This document shows positions 52,701-63,219 of a stretch of 64,000 bases of DNA, one piece after another; position 1 is the stretch's first letter, and the number at the start of each line of letters is the position of its first letter. The notes beneath the pieces are model-generated. The model was given only the letters and a program-made list of their open reading frames with translations. It was not told the DNA's origin and ran no database searches. The translations under genes and the position numbers were made by a program. The DNA lies in the NCBI GenBank assembly GCA_951804985.1, contig OX638130.1, positions 84,996,583 to 85,060,582 on the forward strand, written 5' to 3'. The DNA comes from Dryomyza anilis. Taxonomy: Eukaryota; Arthropoda; Insecta; Diptera; Dryomyzidae.

Positions 52701-52782
52701 TATTACTTTATAAGATATTTGGTATAGATATTAAAATAAATAAATAAAAATAAATAAATAATAATATTGTTTTAATTATAAA
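49745..52782. repeat. 3-kb duplicated block, copy 2
   Basis: A direct repeat of 46106-49065. It lacks the left TIR of the GGTTCC element and starts right after the mini-me end. It includes the right TIR (AGGCACGCGCCCATCTCT near 50294) and the second inverted-repeat element. Confidence 0.9.
51180..52680. mobile_element. Inverted-repeat element, ends ACACTACACAACA (copy 2)
   Basis: Same structure as 47507-48949, with the mini-me-like core at 51727-52060 and small indels (for example an added ACTAAAAAAAAATCGCATAA near 51703). Confidence 0.65.
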
Positions 52783-53389
52783 AATTAATATAAATTTAAG
52801 AACTTGAATCTGGCAACTCTTGCAATGCAAAAACTTTGCAAATTCAATGCAATTTTAACTTCCGCTGAAGATAAGTATTAAAAATGCAGATGGAAAAGTT
52901 CTTCCTTTTTTTTGTTATTTATTCTTCAAATTTCTTTTTTTGTTGTAGATGAAATTTGCGTCTGCAGCGGATGCGGATGAGGTTTGTGGTTACTTCAGTG
53001 ACTCTTTGAAATGGCTTAAAGAATAATTATGCAGATGCAATGTCTTAGTCAGCTTTGGTTTATATTGGCCATAGCTTGTTAGGAGGGTCGGAGGTTCTTC
53101 GAAAATTATAATGACAAAAGCATACAAATTAAAATATCTGAGAAATGTATTTATGTAGCATCTCTTGATGTAAATATATATGTCATACAATGCATAGAAT
53201 TCAATTGACTGAATTTTATGTGCAGAAAATATAACAATTTATGACCAGCAGGGATAACATGTTGTGAACATAAAAATGCAACAGTGGAGTAGAACAGACA
53301 AACTTCTAAGGAAAAGATAATATTAAGATTTACTAGACGACAGGGAAAATTTGTCGTAAGTAAAAGTCCGTCTAATATGTAAATATACA
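52783..53389. other. Intergenic DNA, nothing recognised
   Basis: Moderately AT-rich, with one GC-richer phrase (GCGTCTGCAGCGGATGCGGATG near 52960). No coding or repeat evidence. Confidence 0.3.
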
Positions 53390-53494
53390 GGGTGTTTGGT
53401 TCATCGATTTTAATAATTCGGCAGGTCATTCTGGTCTTAAAAATAAAAATAAGAAAATATGAAATAGAAGAATGTCTAATTTTGCACCGATATA

Positions 53495-53913
53495 TATTTA
53501 TCATCAATATATATATGACCAAAAAAAGTTTACCTAAGCACTTATACATTAATATTGATCTGTAGATATTCATTTTATATTAGGTATTTGAATATAAGTG
53601 GTCGGTTCTCAGGTCACAATAGACCGATCATGCCAATTTTCTTGATCAGACAGCTTAGATATATAAGTAATCTAAATCTAAAGTTTCATTGTTCTATATC
53701 TTCTACTTTTTCTGTAATCGTGATTTCAACAGACAGACAGAGGGACAGACGGACAGACAGACAGACAGACAGACGGAATCGTTAAATCGACTCAGGAGGT
53801 CATGCTGATCAAGAATATATACACTTTTCCTTACCGAAGATGCTTTCTTGAGGGTGTTACAAACGGCGTACCAAACTGAATATACCCTTTCGCTCTTAGT
53901 GTAGAGTATAAAA
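53495..53913 (-). mobile_element. mini-me-like element, 5' two thirds, nested
   Basis: Inverted copy from ATATATGACCAAAAAAAGTT to CTCTTAGTGTAGAGTATAAA with a long (GACA)n tract. It is flanked by near-direct repeats of about 43 bp (ATAAGAAAATATGAAA to TTTTGCACC), which are host element sequence. Confidence 0.75.
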
Positions 53914-54024
53914 ATAAGAAAATATGAAAAAAGGAATGTCTTATTTTGCACCTAGTTTAAGATACAGTGTGTTTAATAATTTCACTTTTCAGTCATAACC
54001 TATTCAAAAAAAATGTGTTATAAA

Positions 54025-54718
54025 GTAGAGATGGGCGCGTGCCGTGCTTTTTCGTGTCACGCCCGGAAATCTGAGTTCGTGCGTGCAAATATCCGTGCGT
54101 GCTAGTTGTTGTCGCCCAGTTCATCCACGCTCATTAAATTTTTTTTATAGTTTTTACCACAATTAAAAAAAATGTTATTTTAGTTTTACTTATGGATTTA
54201 AGTGAATAAAGCAGTACCAAACTTAATTTTTGTTTTACTTATTACAGAACCTAAAACCCGTTGGAATATCGCTTCCGGTTTAAAATTGTGGTTCCTTTTC
54301 CGATTCCGGTTCCAACCAAAAAATTAAAGATTCCATATATTTTTAATAACGGTTCCGATTCCGGTTCTTTGCGTTCCTTGACAGGGACTATATCTGTTCC
54401 GGTTCTGTTCCGGTTCTGTTTCCGAGATTTTGAAAAAAGCGTTATAGATTTCGATTCCAGTTCCGGTTCCACACACGGTTTAATAATGATTCCGATTCCA
54501 AAAATCTAAACGGTTCCGGTATTATTTGTTTTCCGTACTTTTTTCGTGTTTTTACGTGTTTTGTCGTCTTTTTCCGTGTTTCTTCGTGTCTTTTTAAATC
54601 CCGTGCTTTATCGTGCTTTTTGTGTGTGCCTGTAAATTTATTTGTCAGACTCGTGCTCGTGCGTGTCACCTATCAGCGTGCCCGTACGTGTCTATGCCAT
54701 CTGCACGCGCCCATCTCT
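54025..54718 (+). mobile_element. AGAGATGGGCGCGTGCC TIR element, nested copy
   Basis: The left end is TAGAGATGGGCGCGTGCCGT and the right end GCACGCGCCCATCTCTA, with the same CGTGCTTTTTCGTGTCACGC start and GGTTCC-rich centre as 45924-46657. It sits in the left arm of the foldback element, so it is younger. Confidence 0.8.
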
Positions 54719-55315
54719 ATAAAAGTAAAGTACTTATAATCTGTTGGTAAATGAATATCAATTTTTCACTCTTGTTTTGGACAACTAACCCATGGTTTCT
54801 TCTTTTTTTTTAAATGTACGTTAAGTGAAAATTTTTAAAATTAAAAGTTCAAATTTTGACTTTGTTATTGATTTTCTCAAAATTTCATTAGAGATCACCC
54901 TATTTTTTCTAATTTAGAATGATAGAACAGTTTAATCCCAGTACTTTCTAATCAATTACAGTGATTTTAAACTGTTAAGTTATGCTGCAGAAAAATAAAT
55001 AACCAGTTTAAAAATCACTATGATTGGTAAGGAAATACTGGGAATAAACTGGCCTTTCATTATAAATTAGAAAAAATAGGATGATCCGTAACGACATTTT
55101 GAGAAAATTTATCAACAGATTACACTTTATAACTAATTTTATTGAATAGGTTATGTCAGTAATATGCATCTTTTATACACCCTGTATCATAAAATGGATG
55201 CAAAATTAGATTTTTTTTCTTATTTTATATTTTCTTATCTTTGAGTCATAGAATGACCCCGTGAATTATTGTCATCGATGGACCAAACACTCTGTATAAA
55301 GAATTGAAAATTAAA

Positions 55316-55631
55316 AGTGTTTACCGTTTAAAATGATCAAGAGACCTACAGGGTTTAAAAATTCTGATGGGTGGTGAGTTTTTTTTGTTGTTAGTACACC
55401 ACAAATCGATTATCAAGTGAAATACATATACTATACACAGAATATTTCTATCACTTTGAGTTTTTTTAGATCCACTTATTTGTGCAAATTGCGATTTTCG
55501 CTTATTGGGTTACTTAGCTTATTTAAACTCAGCATATATGTACGCAATTTTTAGTAATATAATTTTTTGAAAAAATTACATTTTTTTTATACGAAAATTT
55601 TAATATAATAAAAATCGGTTAATAAACAACA
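55316..55631. other. AT-rich spacer
   Basis: No gene or recognisable repeat. Confidence 0.25.
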
Positions 55632-55936
55632 GCTGCGGTAGCTCAGTGGTTAGTGCGTTGGAATGCGGGCCGAAAGGTCCACGGTTCAAGCCTGGACTGA
55701 GGCTAACAACATCTTTTCATAGAAACATTTTTCTATACCGCGCTACCTCTCGTCAGTAAATGGCAAACCTACGAGAGTAAAACCATTACCTATGAAAAAG
55801 CTCTCACCCGCCGTTCCGATTCGGCAATAAAATGTAGGTCCCACCACTTTGAGTACAAATATAACACGCACAGCTCAAAATGGTGAGAGAGCCCGGCCGA
55901 AGTTCTATACAGGACTGTAGCGCCAAACTATTATTA
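55632..55936 (+). mobile_element. tRNA-derived SINE, full-length copy
   Basis: Head GCTGCGGTAGCTCAGTGGTT, B box GGTTCAAGCCTGG, and a complete body with the GTAGCGCCAAACT junction and ATT tail. A few substitutions (ATGCGGGCC in the anticodon region) mark it as older than 21758. Confidence 0.88.
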
Positions 55937-56064
55937 TATTAAACAACAGAGACATATATAAATATACATTTTTATTATATATGGGGTATTCCATGTCAGA
56001 ATTTTTCTATCTTTTGTATAATTTTGACATATACTTAATAAAAATTGAGACTGCCTGGCCACCT

Positions 56065-56753
56065 TTTTATACCCTACACTAAGAGTGAAAGGGTATATTC
56101 AGTTTGGTACGCCGTTTGTAACACCCAGAAGGAGGCATCTCCGGTATGGAAAAGTATATATATTCTTGATCAGCATGACCTCCTGAGTCGATTTAGCGAT
56201 GTCCGTCTGTCCGTCTGTCTGTCCGTCTGTCTGTCTGTCTGTTGAAATCCCTACTACTTTTAAAATTGAAGAGTTAGATAAATGAAACTTATAACTTAGA
56301 TTACTAATATACCTACGCTGTATGTGCGAAAAAATTGGCTAGATCGGTCTATTGTGACCTATGATCCGACCACTTATGTTCAAATACCTCATATAAAATG
56401 TACATATAAAGATCAATTTTTATGTATACGTGCTTAGGTAAACTTTTTTGGTCAAATATATATTGACATCATGCTCAAATACATGATAATAATGTTTTCC
56501 GGCGAAAAGACTTGTGGTTCACAACAAAAAAAATCGAAATTCGGTACACCTACCCATTTGTAAATATGGGTATCAAATGAATGGAAATTCTTCAGCGATT
56601 GAATGTTTGTAGTTATTTTCAGGATTCGTATACCCTGGTGACCTATATATCACTTTGAATGGTAACCACACATATGTGTAGGGTATTTATAGTCGGCTTA
56701 GACCGACTATAATTTAAAATTTCCCATGTGATCTAACCTTCCCAACTGGTTTT
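56065..56753 (+). mobile_element. mini-me/DINE-1-like element, full length
   Basis: Complete from TTTTTATACCCTACACTAAG to CCTTCCCAACTGG, with (GTCY)n and the hairpin TAGTCGGCTTAGACCGACTA. The segment TTTGATAATCCTAACTATCA after the hairpin is deleted. Confidence 0.92.
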
Positions 56754-56779
56754 CATTTAAATGTAAATTGCATAAAAAA

Positions 56780-56870
56780 AATTATATTTTAATGTATGTT
56801 ACCGTAACATGAAACCGTAATACCGAAACCGTATCATTTTATATTTTAAATCGAACCCAAAACATAAGAA
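56780..56870. repeat. Fragment with ACCGTAA..CCGAAACCGTA motifs
   Basis: A short stretch with the hexamer-like theme of the 7410-9323 element, lacking termini. Confidence 0.4.
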
Positions 56871-57096
56871 AACCAATATCGGAACAACAATTCGTTCCAC
56901 TTTTATTTCCTGAAATTACTAAATTCAATTGTCGGATGGTAGGGATGCTATAAAATTTAAATACCAACACCCGAGTGGAAATTTTGTTTAGGATAGGAAA
57001 AGTACCAGATTCAAACGTGGCGCACTTTAAATTATATATCCTGCTCAGGTATCCAGATGACAGTATGTCGAAAAAAAATGTTTATTTCTCTTCCTT

Positions 57097-57827
57097 TTTA
57101 TACCCTACACTAAGAGTGAAAGGGTATATTCAGTTTGGTACGCCGTTTGCAACACGCAGAAGGAAGCATCTCCGGTATTCAAAAGTATATATATTCTTGA
57201 TCAGCATGACCTCCTGAGTCGATTAAGCGTTGTCCGTCTGTTCGTCTGTCTGTCTGTCCTTCTGTATGTCTGTTGAAATCACGATTACGAAAAAAGTAGA
57301 AGAGCTAGAGCAATAAAACTTTAGATTACTTATATATCTAAGCTGTCTGAACAAGAAAATTGGCATGGTCGATCTATTATGACCTGAGAACCGACCACTT
57401 ATGTTCATATACAATTTACATAAAAAAAAATTTACATCTACAGATCAATTTTACTGTATACGTGCTTAGGTAAACTTTTTTGGTCAAATATATATTGAAA
57501 TCATGCTGAAATACATGAAAATGATGTTTTCCTGCGAAACGAGATGTGGTTCCCAAAAAAAAAATTCGAAATTCGGTACACCTACCCATTTGTAAATATG
57601 TGTATCAAATGAATGGAAATTCTTCAGCAAATGGAAATTCTTCAGTTTGTAGTTATTTTCAGGATTCGTATACCCTGGTGACCTATATACCAATTTGAAT
57701 GGTAACCACACATATGTGTAGGGTATTTATAGTCGGCTTAGACCGACTATAATTTTGATAATCCTAACTATCATAATAACACCTACTTTAAAATCTCCCA
57801 TGTGATCTAACGTTCCCAACTGGTTTT
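57097..57827 (+). mobile_element. mini-me/DINE-1-like element, full length
   Basis: Complete copy, same orientation as its neighbour 340 bp to the left. It keeps the hairpin and the AATCCTAACTATCATAATAACACC segment. A short duplication of TGGAAATTCTTCAGC is present near 57620-57645. Confidence 0.92.
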
Positions 57828-58205
57828 TTCTTTTTCCATTTCTCTTCTTTTCTCTTTACTTTTTCATATTATATATTATCAATGCAGTACTGGAAACATC
57901 GAAACATCATTGTATAATTTTTTTTTGTAGTCAAAAACATGAATGTTTCGATCATAGAGCCTGTTCTACTACATTCCGTTTTTTATTACCAACCCTTTTT
58001 CAATATTATGATTTCTTTAATATTTAAATCATTTTATACAATAAGTGGTAGTTCATAATTATGATAGTTTTTGTTTTCTTGGCAAAAGACTAGAGAAAAT
58101 GTTTACGAATTTATAAAATTCATAAATATTATGAATTCGTTTAATATTTGATACATTTTAAGCAATGAATTGCTTATTAAAATATGAACAATTTTTTTCT
58201 GTGTA
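57828..58205. other. AT-rich region, possible MITE remnant at its right end
   Basis: Ends with CAATTTTTTTCTGTGTAG, matching the CACAGAAAAA-type MITE terminus. A partner end could not be placed with confidence. No genes. Confidence 0.3.
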
Positions 58206-59151
58206 GTTCCTAAATTCACGTATTTGTGAGGAACCGACTAGGTACAGACTGAACACCCTGTTGTAGTTTTAGACATCACCTCGCCAACAGAATCAGTCTC
58301 GTTCTAATGAAGAAATATGCATTCGTGTCAGTCTGACTCCGAGTTCCTTCATTTAACGTTGCGAGACAAAATTATTTAGCGACTGTGGGTCCAAATGTAG
58401 GTGGGCCAACTGCTGATGGAGGCAGGCGGGGAACTGACTGTGGATTTGGTATTGTTTTTATTACTCTAGGCATGTGGTACTGACCATATGGTCTAACTGT
58501 TGTGTGAGTGCATTGAGGGGGTCAAATACTTGGAGGGAATATTTTGTTAGCAGTGGGTCGGTCGTTTGAGAGGTAAAGAGCACCGTGCTGGTGCAACAAT
58601 CAAGACGAGTGCGTCATACATTTGAATTTTTGCGTCTGAACTGAAGCATAAAATATTTTGACAATATTTTAATAGTACAAATGGGAAATAATATGCATGT
58701 TATTGTTGCATGTGTTATATACATGGTGATGTCAAAATTATACGTTATAACGAGTTGTTATTGATAATGAAAATATTATTTTAACTAGTCATGAAATGAA
58801 CCAAGGAATCAGACATATTTGATACCCTGTATATAATAAAATGTAATGGTGTCTTTTAATTTTTAGTTATTTACCGCAAGTTATCCTGTAAATTTTGAAG
58901 TCATGTGGATTTAATGAGAATCAAGTTAAATGGATTGCAAATTATGGAAAAATATCGCACAGCAACCAGTAACGAGAATTAGTTATATCTAAACTATATT
59001 TTCAAGTAGTTTGAATGAATATGATTTTGATTTGTAAAACAATTTTACGTTGTATGTTTGGTACATTTACCCGATCAAAGCACAGCATGTGTTTTTTAGA
59101 AAAGAAGCCGAGGGCACATCTAACGTGACCCATGCAGTGTAGATATTTATG
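58206..59151. other. Unassigned DNA with a GC-richer island (58210-58640)
   Basis: The GC-richer part contains no frame or RNA fold that I can name. The remainder (58640-59150) is AT-rich. It may be a decayed TE or unique sequence. Confidence 0.25.
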
Positions 59152-59891
59152 TTTTTATACCCTACACTAAGAGTGAAAGGGTATATTCAGTTTGGTACGC
59201 CGTTTGTAACACCCAGAAAGAAGCATCTCCGGTATGGAAAAGTATATATATTCTTGATCAGCATGACCTCCTGAGTCGATTTAGCGATGTCCGTCTGTCT
59301 GTCTGTCTGTCCGTTCGTCTGTCCGTCTGTCTGTCTGTCTGTCTGTCTGTCTGTTGAAATCCGTACTACTTTTAAAATAGAAGAGCTAGATAAATGAAAC
59401 TTATAACTTAGATTACTACGCTGTATGTGCGAAAAAATTGGCGAGATCGGTCCATTGTGTCCTATGATCCGACCACTTATGTTCAAATACCTCATATAAA
59501 ATGTACATATAAAGTGATCTATTTTTATGTATACGTGCTTAGGTAAACTTTTTTGGTCAAATATATATTGATATTATGCTCAAATACATGATAATAATGT
59601 TTTCCGGCGAAAAGACTTGTGGTTCACAAAAAAAAAATCGAAATTCGGTACACCTACCCATTTGTAAATATGGGTATCAAATGAATGGAAATTCTTCAGC
59701 GATTGAATGTTTGTAGTTATTTTCAGGATTCGTATACCCTGGTGACCTATATATCACTTTGAATGGTAACCACATATATGTGTAGGGTATTTATGGTCGG
59801 CTTAGACCGACTATACTTTTGATAATCCTAACTATCATAGTAACACCAAATTTAAAATTTCCCATGTGATCTAACCTTCCCAACTGGTTTT
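59152..59891 (+). mobile_element. mini-me/DINE-1-like element, full length, long (GTCT)n
   Basis: Complete from TTTTTATACCCTACACTAAG to CCCAACTGG, with a (GTCT/GTCC)n tract of about 65 bp. Hairpin arms carry one change (GGTCGGCTTAGACCGACTA). It is the third same-orientation copy within 4 kb. Confidence 0.92.
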
Positions 59892-60275
59892 TATTATATT
59901 CCTTTTTTTATTATATTTTATTACTTTATTTTTTTTTTTGTTTTTTAACTACATACATTTCATTTTATATCTACTCTTGCTGTTGCTGCCTATTGCTGCT
60001 GTTTTCTGTTGAGCGATGTTAAGTATCTGCGGCGCACGTTTCTTTAGAGTTGTAAACAACGAGGGAAACGATTTGCTCTATAAGTACGAAATGACATGCG
60101 AATAAAAAAACTAAGAACTGTATCTGCCATCATCGACTGTCGACACGTCGCGACGAGTAGTCAAAATAATCACTGTCCGTCACGCGGCATGACGCGTCAG
60201 TAAAACAAACATATCTATTTATAGAATGGTCAAAATAGTTACAGTTGCACACACAGTCACGCTGATACCGCTGAT
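59892..60275. other. Possible LTR-like or regulatory DNA, unassigned
   Basis: Less AT-rich, containing CTATAAGTACGAA and, 20 bp on, GCGAATAAAAAA, the TATA-then-polyA arrangement seen in LTRs. No second LTR, tRNA primer site or target duplication is visible, so this stays open. Confidence 0.25.
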
Positions 60276-60423
60276 TACCTCAAAAAAAAAGAATATGAAT
60301 ACCTCAATGAACGCAATTCATAACAATTATGAATGCGTTTATTATATCAATTTCTCCCAAATTGTGCGATTCATATATACGAAGAATAGTTCATAAATAG
60401 AATGATTTTTTCCATATATATTA

Positions 60424-60807
60424 CACAGAAAAAAATAATCGACGTAATTGAAGCAACTGACATTAATTGCATTCATTAATCAATCCAGCAATTAAATTCA
60501 CTAATTTAATGAATGTATTTGCTATTCTTCGTTAATTCAGCAATTCCCTTTGCTAATATGAATATTTGTACGTCAATGCAGCAAATTAATTAGTCGGCGC
60601 AGTTTCAGCAATTATATTTCCTAAAACTGCGCCGACTAAATTATTTGCTGCATTGACGTACAAATATTCATATTAGCGAACACAATTGATTATATAACGA
60701 ATAATAGCAAATGTTTTCATTAAATTAGTTAATTTCATTGCTAGATTGATTAATGAATGTAATTAATGTCGGCTGCTATATTTACGTCGATTATTTTTTT
60801 CTGTGTA
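60424..60807. mobile_element. Long near-perfect palindrome (foldback MITE)
   Basis: The ends CACAGAAAAAAATAATCGACG and the inverted CGTCGATTATTTTTTTCTGTG bound two arms of about 180-190 bp. The arms mirror one another through CATTAATTGCATTCATTAATC, TGAATATTTGTACGTCAATG and TTAGTCGGCGCAGTTT, meeting near 60615. A transcript would fold into one long hairpin. It is nested between TTCATAAA/TTTATGAA-bearing ends of another CACAG-type MITE (about 60290-60865). Confidence 0.85.
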
Positions 60808-60869
60808 TGAACGGTGTCTCAATTAACGTCGTTCATTCCATTTATGAACAAACATTTTTCTGTGTACGT

Positions 60870-60962
60870 ACTTTAGACCTATCACCGAACTGGTCCTCAA
60901 TTGAAAAATTTTAAACGGTATCAAATTCTACAATTGAAGATCAGTTCAGTGATAGGTCTAAA
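60870..60962. repeat. Short inverted repeat, 32-bp arms
   Basis: TTTAGACCTATCACCGAACT...CAATTG and its inverted partner AGTTCAGTGATAGGTCTAAA flank about 28 bp. A related phrase (ATCACAGAACTGGTCTTC) recurs near 61880 in direct orientation. Confidence 0.6.
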
Positions 60963-62100
60963 TGTTTGCATGACGTTAAAAATCAGTCTAAAGGGTAAAG
61001 TTGCCGGATGGTTTCATATTAAGGGGCAGAACTTGAACCGATTCATAATATGTTCCCACAGGTTTACGACTACAGTTTTCATAATCTCTATCAAAATGAA
61101 TAATAGAGATGCTCTAAGTCAATTTTTCCGAAATTAGGTGAAACCTGTGGTATTAAGATTTTTTTTTTATTTCCAACTTAAAACCGCCATAACTTTTGCG
61201 TCCCTTGCAATAATTGATTAACGCGAACGGAATTCACATGCATTAATATCAGAATATATTGGTACAAAACGAAATTAATGTGTCATTAAAAAAAAAATAT
61301 ATATCGTCGTTGTAGAATTAAAAGTCACCAATTACATTTTCAAAATGCCAATTGTTCATTTACGAAAATATTTTTATATCTTACAATTTTCGATCGATGA
61401 GCTCAATATTTGTACCAAATGATAAGAAACTGTGAATCGATCAATTGGTATTTCAACTTTAAAAATATATCAATTACTTTTTGTAAAAATTACCAACAAA
61501 GTTGAAATTTATAATTTTTATAAATGACGATATATAGTTGTTTGTACCCCAAATTCTAAAAAATTTCTGTTTTTGCCCACATATATTTTAAAATCAACAA
61601 TATAGTAGTTGTGGTCCTCTTCTTCCAGTTATACCTCATACTAATTTCCTTTCCTACCTCGTCTTTCCCTAGGGCTGAATTAAGTGTCCCGAAACCCGAA
61701 AATCTAACCCATAAGTGGGCCCAGCAAAAATACTATCACGCCTCTATGTGGAAAAGAACTGCTACTAGATTGGGCTGGTGTCTGTTCCTAGTTTTATCAT
61801 TTTTGTAGTAAACCAACCGGCAAATTTACAATGACAATGCTCTGTAATTGGTGCATTAACACCTTATAATGACCTTTTAACATATCACAGAACTGGTCTT
61901 CCAGATCCTGCTCATATTCGGTATCAGTGGTAACCGTCACAGAACATTCCTACGGGGAACTGTAACGAAGCGTCGTTATAAGTATCAATTTGTTATTTGT
62001 AATTATTATAAATTAATTATTATTTCTGTTTTTTTATATGTACACAGAATTATTATTTTTTTGTTACGAAATATCTTTTATATTCTTTAATTATTATCTG
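60963..62100. other. Unassigned AT-rich DNA
   Basis: No convincing gene. A 65-codon frame at 61611-61808 has a hydrophobic start (MVLFFQLYLILISF) but no supporting context. Weak inverted phrases (ATATATCGTCG near 61300 and ACGATATATAG near 61530) hint at a MITE remnant. Confidence 0.3.
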
Positions 62101-62900
62101 TTAATTACTGCATGTAGCGGGGAAAGCTTACAGAAACTCTTTGGTTTACTCCGGCATGAAGGGGAAATTCACCACACTATACATATACACCTCACTCTCT
62201 CTTTACGCTCACGTCCCCACTCAACACTCTCTTTTTACGCAGACTTGAAAATACAGCACTCGCTCTTTACACACGCGTATACATGCATCACTCCCTCTCG
62301 TCACACGCCCACATACAGAAGCAGAGAACTTTTCACACACGATCAACTGATAACCAACACTTTGCTGCCTGGATAGATCAGTCTGACGGTGGTCTTCGGC
62401 GTGTGCAGACACCACCACAAGTAGCTACTGCTTTGTTGGGAGAAGCATACAAAGACTGCTCACCGTTTGCCTCAACGTAGGACAAGAGTGCGCGGGTCGT
62501 AGAGAGTGGGATCTGCTGGCCCCAATCCCCTCAGACGACTAGCACCTTTTTGCAGTAGGCAGAGTGCCCTTCTGATGGTTACTGCCAAAGGGTGCAGGCT
62601 TACACACACTAACACCCACTCAATTATCAGCAATGGATTTGGCGGTTTTAAAAAGTCGGGCTGGAATTGGTCCCGGAAAGTTTCACGCATATATTTTTTT
62701 TTTTTTTGTAATTTTCGCTGAATAATATTAATAAAATTTGGATTTTATAACGTGTTGAAAAAAAAATAGAACTACAGGTTTTCTTTTCTTAGATAAATTA
62801 CAATTTATTTTGGACTTCTGGCACCACTGTCCTACCCTAGCAGAAAGAAACATTATAGAACTGGCACTAGACTAGGCAAGTTACTGGTACTTCGGATATA
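62101..62900. other. Less AT-rich region, unassigned
   Basis: A 500-bp C-rich stretch on plus (62160-62680, with CACTCTC and CACACGC repeats) contains short frames on both strands without domains. It could be 5' UTR/promoter DNA or a decayed LTR. No function is assigned. Confidence 0.25.
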
Positions 62901-62904
62901 CAAA

Positions 62905-63219
62905 TAATAATAATAATATAATAGATTGGCGCTACAGTCTTGTATAGAACTTGGGCCGAGCTCTGTCACCATTTTGAGCTGTGCGTGTTATATTTGTACT
63001 CAAAGTGGTGGGACCTACAATTTATTGCCGAATCCGAACGGCGGGTGAGAGCTTTCTCATAGGCAATGGTTTTACTCTCGTAGGTTTGCCATTTACTGAC
63101 GAGTGGTAGCGCGGTATAGAAAAATGTTTCTATGAAAAGATGTTGTTAGCCCCAGTACAGGCTTGAACCGGGGACCTTTTGGCTCGCAGTCCAACGCACG
63201 AACCACTGAGCTACCGCGG
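62905..63219 (-). mobile_element. tRNA-derived SINE, full-length copy
   Basis: An inverted copy with the AATAATAATAATA tail at the left, body GGTAGCGCGGTATAG, B-box complement GGCTTGAACCGGGGACC and head complement CCACTGAGCTACCGCGG. Confidence 0.88.

Larger units (their letters stand above)
53390..55315. mobile_element. Large palindromic (foldback) element with two nested insertions
   Basis: The left end is ATACAGGGTGTTTGGTTCATCG and the right end reads, inverted, TACAGAGTGTTTGGTCCATCG. Arm landmarks appear in mirror order: the GGTCATTC pair, TTTTGCACC/TGCAAAATTAG, the CATAACCTATTCAA pair, and CCTATTTTTTCTAATTTA against AAATTAGAAAAAATAGG. The symmetry centre is near 54980. A mini-me copy (53495-53913) and a TIR element (54025-54718) interrupt the left arm. 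Confidence 0.65.

Noticed and set aside
59892..60275. Solo LTR
   Set aside because: A TATA-like and an AATAAA-like motif are present, but no TG...CA borders with target duplication or second copy could be seen, so it is left unassigned.
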